Positions 27,593-36,902 of a DNA stretch of 64,000 bases are shown here, one piece after another. Each line of letters begins with the position of its first letter. Position 1 is the first letter of the stretch. Under the pieces are notes generated by a model. The model searched no databases. It was not told where the DNA came from and saw only the letters and a list, made by a program, of their open reading frames with translations. The DNA lies in assembly GCF_012726345.1 (NCBI RefSeq), contig NZ_PTXN01000019.1:1-64000 (forward strand), given 5' to 3'. A program made the position numbers and the translations under genes. This DNA comes from Marinomonas sp. UCMA 3892 (GTDB lineage Bacteria > Pseudomonadota > Gammaproteobacteria > Pseudomonadales > Marinomonadaceae).

Positions 27593-28828
27593 ATGGATAG
27601 AAAAGTGACACAACAAGTAACGAGAGCAACCTTTGACGAAGTAATGGTTCCTAACTACGCACCTTCTGCGGTTATTCCAGTACGTGGTGAAGGCTCTCGC
27701 ATATGGGACAAAGAAGGCAAAGAATACGTCGATTTTGCAGGCGGCATTGCCGTAACTGCATTGGGGCATTCTAATCCTACTTTAGTCAACGTCATGCGTG
27801 AGCAAGCTGGGCAACTTTGGCATTTATCAAATACTATGACCAACGAGCCGGCACTACGATTAGCTAAAAAGTTGACTGAAAAGACCTTTGCTGATCGAGT
27901 ATTCTTTGCAAACAGTGGTGCAGAAGCTAATGAAGCAGCTTTCAAACTTGCTCGCCGTTACGCGTTCGATCATTTTGGTCCAGAAAAACACGAAATTATC
28001 GCTTTTTATAAGTCCTTCCACGGCCGTACTTTGTTTACCGTTTCTGTAGGCGGACAAGCAAAATACAAAGAAGGTTTTGAGCCGACTCCTGGTGGAATCA
28101 AACATTGCGATTACAACGACATTGAGCAGCTTAAAGCGATTATTAGCGATAAAACCTGTGCCGTTGTAATGGAACCAATTCAAGGTGAAGGCGGAATCAT
28201 TCCGGCTGACATTGAATTTGCCAAACAAGTACGTGAATTGTGCGATCAATACAATGCGCTATTGGTGTATGACGAAGTGCAATCTGGTGTAGGCCGCACA
28301 GGCACACTATACGCTTACGAACAACTTGGCGTAAAACCTGATGTACTAACGACCGCTAAAGCACTAGGTAATGGTTTCCCAGTAAGTGCAATGCTAGCGA
28401 CTGAAAAGGCAGCAAGAAGCTTAGCTTTCGGTACTCATGGCAGTACTTATGGTGGTAATCCAATGGCTTGTGCCATCGCTGAAGCAGTTATTGACATTGT
28501 CGACACACCTGAAGTGTTGGGCGGTGTGGCGAAACGTCACGACCTATTCGTTGAAGGTTTAAAAGCCATAAACGAAAAGCACCATGTCTTTAAAGATATT
28601 CGAGGCATGGGACTTCTAATCGGTGCCGAAGTGATTGACAGCCTTGCAGGCAAAGCTGGTGAGATTGTTAAAGCGTCCGCTGAAGAAGGCCTATTTGTAC
28701 TTGTTGCAGGTCCAAACGTTTTACGTTTAGCGCCATCTTTGATTATCACCGAACAAGACATTGCAGATGGCCTTGCTCGACTTGATAAAGCCATCGCTAC
28801 AGTGATAGCTAATAACAAAGCTGCGTAA
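27593..28828 (+). CDS. astC: Succinylornithine / acetylornithine aminotransferase
   Basis: This 411-residue class III PLP aminotransferase contains PVRGEGSRIWDKEGKEYVDF (about 26-45), the PLP phosphate-binding NSGAEANEAA, the DEVQSGVGRTG segment and the PLP lysine in TTAKALGNGFP. It is very like AstC/AruC, which takes succinylornithine in arginine catabolism and can serve as ArgD (acetylornithine) in biosynthesis. ATG 27593 gives the family N-terminus. Lying behind gdhB and near argR supports the catabolic reading. No other argD candidate is in the window, so a dual role is possible. Confidence 0.82.
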   Translation: MDRKVTQQVTRATFDEVMVPNYAPSAVIPVRGEGSRIWDKEGKEYVDFAGGIAVTALGHSNPTLVNVMREQAGQLWHLSNTMTNEPALRLAKKLTEKTFADRVFFANSGAEANEAAFKLARRYAFDHFGPEKHEIIAFYKSFHGRTLFTVSVGGQAKYKEGFEPTPGGIKHCDYNDIEQLKAIISDKTCAVVMEPIQGEGGIIPADIEFAKQVRELCDQYNALLVYDEVQSGVGRTGTLYAYEQLGVKPDVLTTAKALGNGFPVSAMLATEKAARSLAFGTHGSTYGGNPMACAIAEAVIDIVDTPEVLGGVAKRHDLFVEGLKAINEKHHVFKDIRGMGLLIGAEVIDSLAGKAGEIVKASAEEGLFVLVAGPNVLRLAPSLIITEQDIADGLARLDKAIATVIANNKAA

Positions 28829-28854
28829 GCAATTAAGCACTTGATAGAATGTTT

Positions 28855-28880
28855 AAAAATCGGACTTAGGTCCGATTTTT
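28855..28880. terminator. Bidirectional terminator between astC and the PhzF-like gene
   Basis: AAAAATCGGAC and GTCCGATTTTT form an 11-bp stem with a TTAG loop and T/A tails on both strands, in a convergent gap. Confidence 0.9.
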
Positions 28881-28883
28881 TAT

Positions 28884-29747
28884 TTAATCAATACTGATAG
28901 AAATAAGCTTATTGAACGTCCCTTCGCCTCCAACTTGAACCTGTATTAACTCTCCATTATCTTTTGTTAATTGAGTCAATATACGTGATGACATGTTCAT
29001 TGCTCGTCCTTGCTCAAAAATCGCCTGCTGATAGCCAAAGTGTCGATTTAAATAACAAGCAAGCGCTCCATTCGAGCTACCTGTCGCGGATTCTTCTGGA
29101 ATACCAACCGCTGGAGCGAAATTTCGACAACTTGCCGTATAGACGACCTCTGGCGGGTTCATTTCAAAAACATGAAACCCAACATATTGATGCTGCTGAC
29201 AAAAACGCGTTATAGCATCATTATCAACCTCAAGACAATCCAATACGCCATAGGGTACAGGAATCATCACATCAACCAACCCAGTAGATACAGCTTGAAT
29301 AGGCAAACCAGATTGAGTAATAAGCTGCGGCTGAAGGCCTAACATAGGGGCAATCTCTGCTGCACTAAATTTTGTAGACCATACAGGCAAACTTTGACTC
29401 ATCAACACATCACCATTTAATGCCACTTCAACGGCTAAGATTCCCGCCTTTGTTTCCTGTTGATAACTTCCTGCCGAAATGTGCTGTAAATGGCGCAATA
29501 GCCAAAATGCACTTAAGGTAGCATGACCACAAAAATCTACTTCTACCGTGGGAGTAAAGAAAGATAGCTTGAAATCGGCTTTATCACTTTGACCAACAAA
29601 AGCGGTTTCAGACACACCAACTTGCTTAGCAATAGATTGCTTTTGCAAATCTGTTAGCGCATCAGCATGTAAAACTACACCAGCTAAGTTTCCTCCTTGC
29701 CCTGAAATAGAAAAAGCTCGGACTAAATACACATCAACCTGTGCCAT
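28884..29747 (-). CDS. PhzF-family isomerase/epimerase
   Basis: This 287-residue protein of the diaminopimelate epimerase-like PhzF fold has GVSETAFV with the catalytic glutamate (about 44-51), TPTVEVDFCGHATLSAFW (about 66-83) and the C-terminal EESATGSSNGALACYL block. Family members are isomerases or epimerases of small acids, and no phenazine genes are nearby, so the real substrate is unknown. Length is normal. Confidence 0.8.
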   Translation of the reverse strand: MAQVDVYLVRAFSISGQGGNLAGVVLHADALTDLQKQSIAKQVGVSETAFVGQSDKADFKLSFFTPTVEVDFCGHATLSAFWLLRHLQHISAGSYQQETKAGILAVEVALNGDVLMSQSLPVWSTKFSAAEIAPMLGLQPQLITQSGLPIQAVSTGLVDVMIPVPYGVLDCLEVDNDAITRFCQQHQYVGFHVFEMNPPEVVYTASCRNFAPAVGIPEESATGSSNGALACYLNRHFGYQQAIFEQGRAMNMSSRILTQLTKDNGELIQVQVGGEGTFNKLISISID

Positions 29748-29811
29748 ATAACACTCCCATTGCTCTCATTGTGTCACTTCCCCCCTCAATTACCTTTATT
29801 ATACAGTCACC

Positions 29812-29870
29812 ATAATCGATTATCGTCTTTTTTGCTGATTCCTTAAGGGCAGTTTGATTGTGATTATCAC
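29812..29870. promoter_or_regulatory. Two perfect palindromes before the SbmA-like gene
   Basis: ATAATCGATTAT (29812-29823) and GTGATTATCAC (29860-29870) are exact short palindromes in the 214-base divergent region between the PhzF-like gene and the SbmA-like gene. They look like operator sites, but I cannot name the regulator. Confidence 0.3.
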
Positions 29871-29961
29871 TTTACTGGTTTAAGCTCCGGTAAAGCGCCA
29901 TTAAACAACCCAGCGTAAATCAATGGCTTATGAAGTATTCAACTTATAGAGAAACTAAACC

Positions 29962-31236
29962 GTGTTTCAATCTTTCTTTCCCAAACCTAAATTATTTTTT
30001 CTTAGTTTTACCCTGTGGGCACTTGTTTGTGTCCTTGGCTGGTATCTAGCCGCTCAAGACCTAGGCAACATGTTAAGCCTAGGATCTCTATTTGGCGTTC
30101 ATTTTCCAGAAACATTAGCTGAAGGTGCTGATGCAGCCGCACAAGCTGCCTTCCAAAGCGCCCAAGAAACAGCCCTAACTGTATGGCTATACCAATATAT
30201 GGCTGCTTGTTATGGCATATTTATTGGAATATGGATGATATATGGTGGCCAAAAATGGGGCAGATGGTCTGTTTTAGGGTCTGGGGTTATCATATTTACC
30301 ACTTGGTTTAGTGTGCAACTTAGCGTCATGATAAATGATTGGTACGGTAGTTTTTATAACCTTATTCAAAAAGCCTTATCTGCGCCGAATTCAATTACAA
30401 TAGGTGAATACTTTTCACAGCTTTACACTTTTTCAAGTATTGCCGCAATCAGTATAACTGTTGCTGTACTCAAAAACTTCTTTGTAAGTCATTACGTATT
30501 TCGCTGGAGGACCTCTATGACAGAGTACTATTCCTCTAAATGGCAACAGGTTAGACACATAGAAGGGGCGTCTCAACGGATACAAGAAGACACCATGCGC
30601 TTTGCTAGCATAATGGAAGGTCTGGGAGTTCGCCTTATTAGCTCTGTGATGACTTTGCTCGCCTTTTTACCTGTTCTCTGGGGTCTTTCTTCCTATGTAA
30701 AAGAGCTACCTTTTATTGGGGAAGTTCCTCAAGCACTCGTTTTCACAGCATTATTCTGGTCTATTATTGGTACCACCTTACTCGCAGTAGCTGGAATTAA
30801 ATTACCAGGACTAGAGTTTAAAAATCAACGAGTAGAAGCAGCTTACCGGAAAGAGTTAGTATATGGAGAGGACAATGAAAACAGAGCGGAGCCGCCAACA
30901 TTAAACGAGCTATTCAATCACGTCCGTAAGAACTACTTCACACTCTATTTTAATTATCTATATTTCAACGTGGTTCGCTATGGCTACCTTCAAGCAGGTG
31001 TTCTTGTGCCATTAATAGCACTTGGCCCATCCATAGTTGCTGGCGTTATTACTTTTGGTCTATTTCAACAAATTAACAATGCCTTCAATCAAGTAGAAAA
31101 TTCGTTCCAATATTTAGTGAATTCTTGGACAACCATCGTTGAACTGCTCTCTATCTACAAACGTCTTAAAGCTTTTGAAGCGGCTATTGATAACCAACCT
31201 TTACCAACGGAAGATCAAAATTTTATGGAAACATAA
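29962..31236 (+). CDS. sbmA: SbmA/BacA-family peptide antibiotic transporter
   Basis: This 424-residue inner-membrane protein takes up antimicrobial peptides such as microcins B17 and J25 and proline-rich peptides in relatives. It begins FQSFFPKPKLFFLS and has several membrane segments. The SbmA signatures NNFFVSHYVFRWRT-like (here KNFFVSHYVFRWRTSM), LPGLEFKNQRVEAAYRKELV and FQYLVNSWTTIVELLSIYKRL are present. Start is GTG at 29962, matching the E. coli SbmA N-terminus. It is monocistronic, ended by a strong terminator. It is about 18 residues longer than E. coli SbmA (406), with an insert near 48-70. Confidence 0.93.
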   Translation: MFQSFFPKPKLFFLSFTLWALVCVLGWYLAAQDLGNMLSLGSLFGVHFPETLAEGADAAAQAAFQSAQETALTVWLYQYMAACYGIFIGIWMIYGGQKWGRWSVLGSGVIIFTTWFSVQLSVMINDWYGSFYNLIQKALSAPNSITIGEYFSQLYTFSSIAAISITVAVLKNFFVSHYVFRWRTSMTEYYSSKWQQVRHIEGASQRIQEDTMRFASIMEGLGVRLISSVMTLLAFLPVLWGLSSYVKELPFIGEVPQALVFTALFWSIIGTTLLAVAGIKLPGLEFKNQRVEAAYRKELVYGEDNENRAEPPTLNELFNHVRKNYFTLYFNYLYFNVVRYGYLQAGVLVPLIALGPSIVAGVITFGLFQQINNAFNQVENSFQYLVNSWTTIVELLSIYKRLKAFEAAIDNQPLPTEDQNFMET

Positions 31237-31264
31237 GATTAAAGTAACAACTTAATTCTGTTTA

Positions 31265-31307
31265 AATTAAAAGCCCCGTCAGATAACATCTGGCGGGGCT
31301 TTTAATT
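31265..31307. terminator. Bidirectional terminator behind sbmA
   Basis: A 20-bp stem (AATTAAAAGCCCCG arm, one G-U) with a 3-base loop ends in TTTTAATTGTTTTT. It serves the convergent sbmA and the small minus-strand gene. Confidence 0.92.
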
Positions 31308-31346
31308 GTTTTTTACTTTTTAAATCAATAAGATAACTACTTAGAC

Positions 31347-31556
31347 TCAAACGTTAATATTGATGTTTTGCCCTAAGTTATCTGTCGTGGTATGTGATCC
31401 ACTGCTTGCCGCTGGCGTAACGTTTTTTGCGGCTTCGGCCAATAAGGCAAGATTTTGTTCCGCTTTTTGTTGCTGAGCAGCCTTGGCTAAATTAGCGCTA
31501 TAGACTTCACTCGCATAATCCATCGCAGGACTACTAACACCATTAATACTTGGCAT
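31347..31556 (-). CDS. Small hypothetical protein, 69 residues
   Basis: Start ATG 31556 has a near-perfect AGGAGGAAGA site, so the gene is real despite its size (the frame runs open to 31610). The product is helical and rich in Ala/Gln/Lys (NLAKAAQQQKAEQNLALLAE), with a C-terminal tail GQNININV. This composition and ending recall YjfB-type putative motility proteins, but the match is weak. No membrane or signal segment. It lies downstream of glnE on the same strand but has its own ribosome-binding site. Confidence 0.55.
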   Translation of the reverse strand: MPSINGVSSPAMDYASEVYSANLAKAAQQQKAEQNLALLAEAAKNVTPAASSGSHTTTDNLGQNININV

Positions 31557-31671
31557 TCTTCCTCCTATCAATTGTGAATGGTAGATCGAAAAAAACTGAT
31601 CAATGGCCAAAGTATAGCGGGTGATTGGCTAATTTACGAACACCTTTTTGTAACATGGAAGCAAACAGAGT

Positions 31672-34602
31672 TTAGATTTTGTCATCATTAACAAAACTAT
31701 CCCAATACTGACTCACCAAGTTCTGGTTATCAACTAGCATATCCTTTTGAACCACTCGGCCCTGTTGTTGCAAGCTCAACCTATGAGTAAGAGACCTATA
31801 AAGAGTATAGGTATCGGTCATTTTTTCAGCCTGCTCAGCACCAATCAAGCCAACTAAAGCAGCGGCTTCTAGCTGGCGAACATTGTCGGAGAATCGCATC
31901 AGCTCAGGGTATTTACATGACCAAGCCAACACCATGTATTGCACCATGAATTCAATATCAATGATGCCACCAGCACCTTGCTTAAGATCAAAACCTTGCT
32001 CTTTGCCACCAGTATCAAGATGAGCACGCATCTTCTCGCGCATCTTGATGACTTCAGCTTTAAGTTCATTGCGATCTCGCGCTGAAGCAATAATCTCTTT
32101 ACGGCAAGCTTCAAATTTCGCAAGTAATTGAGACTCCCCCGCCAATCCACGGGAACGAGTCAGGGCTTGGTGCTCCCACACCCAAGCTTCTTTTTGCTGA
32201 TAATCTTTAAACGCTTCCAAACTAGACACCAACAAACCGGAATTACCCGAAGGACGCAGACGCATATCCACTTCGTATAAGCGACCCGCGGCAGTAAAGC
32301 TGGTAATCATGTGAATTAAACGCTGACCTAGACGAGTATAGAAAGTGAGATTATCGATACTGCGATCGCCGTCTGTACTTCCGTTGGCCTGTGCATCGTG
32401 AATAAATACAAGATCGAGATCAGAATCGTAGCCAAGCTCCCATCCACCAGATTTACCATAGCCAATAATGGCTAATTGAGGTGTGAAAGCAACTTCACCT
32501 TGGCTTACAGGAAAACCATGTTTTTTCGTTAAATATTGCCAAGACTGTTGCAACACCTGATCTAAAAGTACTTCTGCCAACCAGGTTAAGTGATCACTCA
32601 CTTTCATCACAGGCAATATTTCTGTTATGTCGCAAGCGGCAATACGTAAAATAATGGAACGTCTGAAGCGACGCATAGCGTCCATCTGCGCTTCTTCATC
32701 GTCTTCTGGCAAACGCAATAATATTTGCTGAAGCTCTTCCGCTAGCATGGCTTTATCTGGCGGTGAAAATAGCGTATTGGCGTCTAGCAGTTCGTCCAGC
32801 AATGCTGGCGTCGTCGAAATCGCTTCGGTAAACCACACACTTTCTCGACACAATCGAATAAGATGCGTCAGTGCGGTTTGGTTTTCGGAAAGGAGAACCA
32901 AATAAGCAGTACGCCGCAAGACAGCTTCCAAGATTGGAAATACGCGCTCCAAAACCAAATCAGGATTAGCTTCGTCCGTTAATTTAGAGATTAAGGCGGC
33001 CAAAAAGACCGCAAGCCGCTCATGACCAATAGGCTGCATAAAAACAACCGTACGGGAACTAAGCAGCTGAGAAATGCGTGTAATACTTGCCTCTTGGTCC
33101 TGCCATGATATCAGTGAGATAGCATCTTGTATCGCTTCTCGATCTTCTGGGTGCTTAATTAATAAACGCCAAGTTTCTTGGTTCTTCACTTCTTCGGTAC
33201 TTTCATGGCCATCATCAATTAAAGCTACAAAAGAACGATGTACATTTTTGCGCACTTCCCAAAGACGTTTATCCAATGCCTCCCAAGAAGGGAAACCAAC
33301 AATTAATGCAATGCGCGTGCGTGCTCGATCATCTTCTGGCAATAGCTGCGTTTGCTCGTCATTCACCGCCTGCAATGCATGCTCGGTGCGACGTAAAAGT
33401 AAATACGCCTCACGCAATTGATCCATTTCCTCAACAGGCAAATAATCCTGTTGAGCAAGGTAAGGTAACACTTTCAACAAGGCTGGCGTTTGCAAGCCCT
33501 GATCTCGACCACCGTGTAATATCTGCAAAGCTTGGGCAATAAATTCAACTTCACGAATTCCCCCCTCGCCTAATTTAATATTGTGCTCAATGCCTTTGCG
33601 ACGCACCTCTTTAGCAATCATTTGTTTCAAGTCACGCAATGCACCTATCGCCCCAAAATCGAGATATTTGCGATACACAAAAGGCTTACGTAATGCTTCA
33701 AATTCGCGCACATCCAAGGTGTTACCAGACATGACACGAGCCTTGATCATGGCGTAACGTTCCCAGTCTCGACCTTGATCTTGGTAATAATTTTCCAACG
33801 AATCCATGTTTAATACCAAAGCACCAGACTGCCCAAAAGGCCGTAAACGCATATCAACTCGAAAAACAAAGCCATCAGCGCTGACTTGATCCAAATGTTG
33901 AATCAGTTTTTGACCAAGCTTGGTAAAGTACTCTTGATGAGACAGACTTTTTTTGCCACCTTGGGTGTCGCCGTGCTCACGAAAAGCAAAAATCAAATCG
34001 ATATCAGAAGACAAATTAAGTTCGTTACCACCCAATTTCCCCATGCCAATGACAATCATCGACTGTGGCAAGCCCTTACTGTCCAATGCCTGACCGTACA
34101 AGGCAAGATAGTACTGCGTTGTCCATTGAAGGCTGGCATTCACACAAGCATCCGCTAAAGCGCTTAAACGTGACGTTAGCTCGGTCAATGAAAGCTGCTG
34201 CTGAATGTCTAAAGCTATCAACCGTACCATCCACCACTGTCGATACAAACGCAAACGCTTGATAAAGCCGGCTTCATCTAATGGCGCTAACGACTCGGTC
34301 GGACAAGAACCCGCTTCACATGAAAAAAATGCTTCGCCAGCCATCAAGGCTTCTTTAGACGGCTTTTCAGGTAGCTTTTTAAGCGCCAACAAATCATCTA
34401 ACCAGTGAGGAAAACGAGTAAATTGTTGATGTAAATAATCACTCAAGATCCACAAGGGTTCTAATATATCAATTTGTTCTTGGTTTAATGAATCAAGCCC
34501 GTGTCTTTCTCGAGCGTCTTGCACATGCTCCAACAACAAAGCACGAGACGAGGACTGTTCACAAAATTTCACATAGTTCGGGTTCAAATGCGGAGGGGTC
34601 AC
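31672..34602 (-). CDS. glnE: Glutamine synthetase adenylyltransferase/deadenylase
   Basis: This 976-residue bifunctional enzyme adds and removes AMP on glutamine synthetase in response to PII and glutamine. Two nucleotidyltransferase domains are visible: the N-terminal one around GGNELNLSSDIDLIFAF (about 190-206) and the C-terminal one around GGWELGYDSDLDLVFIHD (about 715-732). A helical regulatory region lies between them. Length is close to E. coli GlnE (946). It follows the CYTH gene by 43 bases, as ygiF-glnE in E. coli. Confidence 0.96.
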   Translation of the reverse strand: MTPPHLNPNYVKFCEQSSSRALLLEHVQDARERHGLDSLNQEQIDILEPLWILSDYLHQQFTRFPHWLDDLLALKKLPEKPSKEALMAGEAFFSCEAGSCPTESLAPLDEAGFIKRLRLYRQWWMVRLIALDIQQQLSLTELTSRLSALADACVNASLQWTTQYYLALYGQALDSKGLPQSMIVIGMGKLGGNELNLSSDIDLIFAFREHGDTQGGKKSLSHQEYFTKLGQKLIQHLDQVSADGFVFRVDMRLRPFGQSGALVLNMDSLENYYQDQGRDWERYAMIKARVMSGNTLDVREFEALRKPFVYRKYLDFGAIGALRDLKQMIAKEVRRKGIEHNIKLGEGGIREVEFIAQALQILHGGRDQGLQTPALLKVLPYLAQQDYLPVEEMDQLREAYLLLRRTEHALQAVNDEQTQLLPEDDRARTRIALIVGFPSWEALDKRLWEVRKNVHRSFVALIDDGHESTEEVKNQETWRLLIKHPEDREAIQDAISLISWQDQEASITRISQLLSSRTVVFMQPIGHERLAVFLAALISKLTDEANPDLVLERVFPILEAVLRRTAYLVLLSENQTALTHLIRLCRESVWFTEAISTTPALLDELLDANTLFSPPDKAMLAEELQQILLRLPEDDEEAQMDAMRRFRRSIILRIAACDITEILPVMKVSDHLTWLAEVLLDQVLQQSWQYLTKKHGFPVSQGEVAFTPQLAIIGYGKSGGWELGYDSDLDLVFIHDAQANGSTDGDRSIDNLTFYTRLGQRLIHMITSFTAAGRLYEVDMRLRPSGNSGLLVSSLEAFKDYQQKEAWVWEHQALTRSRGLAGESQLLAKFEACRKEIIASARDRNELKAEVIKMREKMRAHLDTGGKEQGFDLKQGAGGIIDIEFMVQYMVLAWSCKYPELMRFSDNVRQLEAAALVGLIGAEQAEKMTDTYTLYRSLTHRLSLQQQGRVVQKDMLVDNQNLVSQYWDSFVNDDKI

Positions 34603-34645
34603 TGGGCTTCCTTACAAAATATTCTTTTTGAGACTTTTTATTTTT

Positions 34646-35593
34646 TTACATAGCTTGCTGGTTTAACCATTGCCCAACTGTCAACATGGTAATGCCAATT
34701 TGATTCATGCCTGCGAGTTTTTTCAGCAACAAATCTTCTTCCTCAACAAGTTGCTGTTCCAGTTCACCATCTAAGCGTTCTAATCCTTGTGCTAATTCGT
34801 TGGGCAAACAAGCTTTTAATTGAGCCATAGAATGACGCAAAGGCTGCATGAGCGCTTCGTCTTTCATAAAATACATCGCTTCCCAATAAACCAACCACAC
34901 TTCATACCAATATGCGGCTAATTCAAGTGAATTAGAAGTATTAACAGGCTTGTTAGGAAATTCAATCTGCCCGTATTTTAAACGCACACCTTTTTGCGCC
35001 TTTGAAACAATACTAACCTGAACTGGGACACGCTCTGCAAGCTGCAACGCAAACTGATACAAACCCGCCTCGTCGCCCTCTTTCAGCTCCAGTTCTAACT
35101 CACAAATCGCATCCTCACCATAAGGAGAGGTTACCAAACCTTGATCGCAAACCACTTCCATTTTGGTTTCTTGAGATTTGATGTTCCAAACTTGTCTCTC
35201 AAAGTCCGTACGATAGACTTCAATCAGCTTGCTACACCAAGACATATCTTGTAATGATTCGGGCAAAGGGACGTCACTTAATAAAGACAAATCCAATTGA
35301 TCGCTAGGCACAAACCACTCCCATTCACCACGAGCATGCATGCCGACGCGGTTACTGCCTCGCGTTTTTACGGTTTGAATAAACGTATTGTTAACAGCAC
35401 GAATTCGCAGCGCCATACCACCTTGCATGAGATCTGCGCTTTGCGTATCAAAATACGCATTCATCAAAGCCAACGTAGGCTGACGAGATTGTTCATCAGT
35501 GTCAGAAGATGCACAAATTTCATCAAGAAAATCACTTGCGGACTTGAGATACTCTGAATGAAGCATTAACTTTAGCTCTAGCTCGGTAGCCAT
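34646..35593 (-). CDS. ygiF: CYTH-domain protein, YgiF-like, with shortened C-terminal region
   Basis: This 315-residue protein has the N-terminal CYTH tunnel fold: ELELK metal motif (about 4-8), RIRAVN and the later ICELELELKEG strand. Such proteins hydrolyse inorganic triphosphate in E. coli. E. coli YgiF is 433 residues with a full C-terminal CHAD domain, but here only about 100 residues of helical sequence follow the CYTH part, so the CHAD domain looks reduced. ATG 35593 is used (GAGG upstream); the frame extends to 35659. It lies upstream of glnE as in E. coli. Confidence 0.85.
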   Translation of the reverse strand: MATELELKLMLHSEYLKSASDFLDEICASSDTDEQSRQPTLALMNAYFDTQSADLMQGGMALRIRAVNNTFIQTVKTRGSNRVGMHARGEWEWFVPSDQLDLSLLSDVPLPESLQDMSWCSKLIEVYRTDFERQVWNIKSQETKMEVVCDQGLVTSPYGEDAICELELELKEGDEAGLYQFALQLAERVPVQVSIVSKAQKGVRLKYGQIEFPNKPVNTSNSLELAAYWYEVWLVYWEAMYFMKDEALMQPLRHSMAQLKACLPNELAQGLERLDGELEQQLVEEEDLLLKKLAGMNQIGITMLTVGQWLNQQAM

Positions 35594-35725
35594 AATATAC
35601 GAACCTCTAAAACCTTTGCTGTTGAGCAAACAACAAAGAAAAAAATAATGTGCGAGCAAGTGTACCAGATGCCTATCTTACAGTAGTAATATTCGAAAAT
35701 AACTCGGATTCAAGGAATATCCTTT

Positions 35726-36901
35726 ATGCCCGCACTTCCCTCTCTTATCAGTATGATGTCTCAACTTATTGCCTCTCCTTCTATCAGTTGTAGTCAAGCC
35801 CATTGGGATCAGTCAAATAAAGGTGTGATTGAATTACTCGAAAGTTGGCTAAGCTCGCAAGGTTTTCAGTGCGAAGTGATGCCTTTGCCAGATCAACCAC
35901 ACAAGTTCAATCTGATTGCGACACTCGGAACTGGTGATGGTGGTTTAGTACTTTCAGGTCACACTGATACGGTTCCTTACGATAAAGGCCGTTGGCAATC
36001 AGACCCGTTTAAATTGGAAGAAAGAGATCACAAACTATACGGGCTCGGTAGCTGTGATATGAAAGGCTTTTTCGCTATTGTGCTCGATACCATTCGACAA
36101 ATGCAATTATCGGATCTCAAGCAACCACTCATCATTCTTGCGACCGCTGATGAAGAAAGCTCCATGTCTGGTGCAAGAGCCTTGGTTGAAAGAGGCGCAT
36201 TAAAAGCTCGGTATGCGTTAATTGGCGAGCCAACGTCTTTGACACCAATTTATGCTCATAAGGGCATTATGATGGAGCGAATTCAGGTTACGGGGCAATC
36301 TGGTCATTCTTCAAACCCGTCATTAGGAAACAACGCACTGGATGCTATGCATGATGTAATGTCAGAATTAATGGCATTTCGTCAGCAACTTAAAGCAAAC
36401 TATCGCGATGCCAGCTTTGTTATTGACTACCCGACGATGAACTTCGGCTGCATTCATGGCGGAGACAACCCAAACCGTATTTGCGGACGCTGTGAGCTGG
36501 AGTTTGATTTACGAGCACTTCCAGGTATGAGCAACCAAGCATTAATGGCGGAAATTGCTCAGATATTGCCGCGTATCGAAGAAAAAACTGGCACAATAAT
36601 ACAACTAAATAGTTTATTTCCTGATGTTCCGTCTTTTTATACGCCAGTCGAATCGGATATCATAAAAGCCTGTGAAGCCTTAACTAATCGCCAAGCGAGT
36701 ACTGTAGCATTTGCAACAGAAGGTTCTTTTCTGAATCAAATGGGTATGGAAACCTTAATTTTAGGGCCTGGCTCTATAGATCAAGCCCATCAACCAAATG
36801 AATTTATGGCGCTAGATCAAATTCAACCTATGCAAGAGGTAATTCGCGGTCTAATCGAGCGTTTTTGCCTTAAATTAAACGAGCAAAAAAATGAGGAATA
36901 G
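35726..36901 (+). CDS. argE: Acetylornithine deacetylase
   Basis: This 391-residue M20 metallopeptidase-family enzyme releases ornithine from N-acetylornithine. Zinc ligands are in LSGHTDTVPYD (about 79-89), GLGSCDMKGFFA and the ADEESSM segment carrying the general-base glutamate. It overlaps or abuts argA, forming a two-gene arginine biosynthesis operon. Length fits ArgE (383). ATG 35726 is used. Confidence 0.93.
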   Translation: MPALPSLISMMSQLIASPSISCSQAHWDQSNKGVIELLESWLSSQGFQCEVMPLPDQPHKFNLIATLGTGDGGLVLSGHTDTVPYDKGRWQSDPFKLEERDHKLYGLGSCDMKGFFAIVLDTIRQMQLSDLKQPLIILATADEESSMSGARALVERGALKARYALIGEPTSLTPIYAHKGIMMERIQVTGQSGHSSNPSLGNNALDAMHDVMSELMAFRQQLKANYRDASFVIDYPTMNFGCIHGGDNPNRICGRCELEFDLRALPGMSNQALMAEIAQILPRIEEKTGTIIQLNSLFPDVPSFYTPVESDIIKACEALTNRQASTVAFATEGSFLNQMGMETLILGPGSIDQAHQPNEFMALDQIQPMQEVIRGLIERFCLKLNEQKNEE

Positions 36902-36902
36902 C

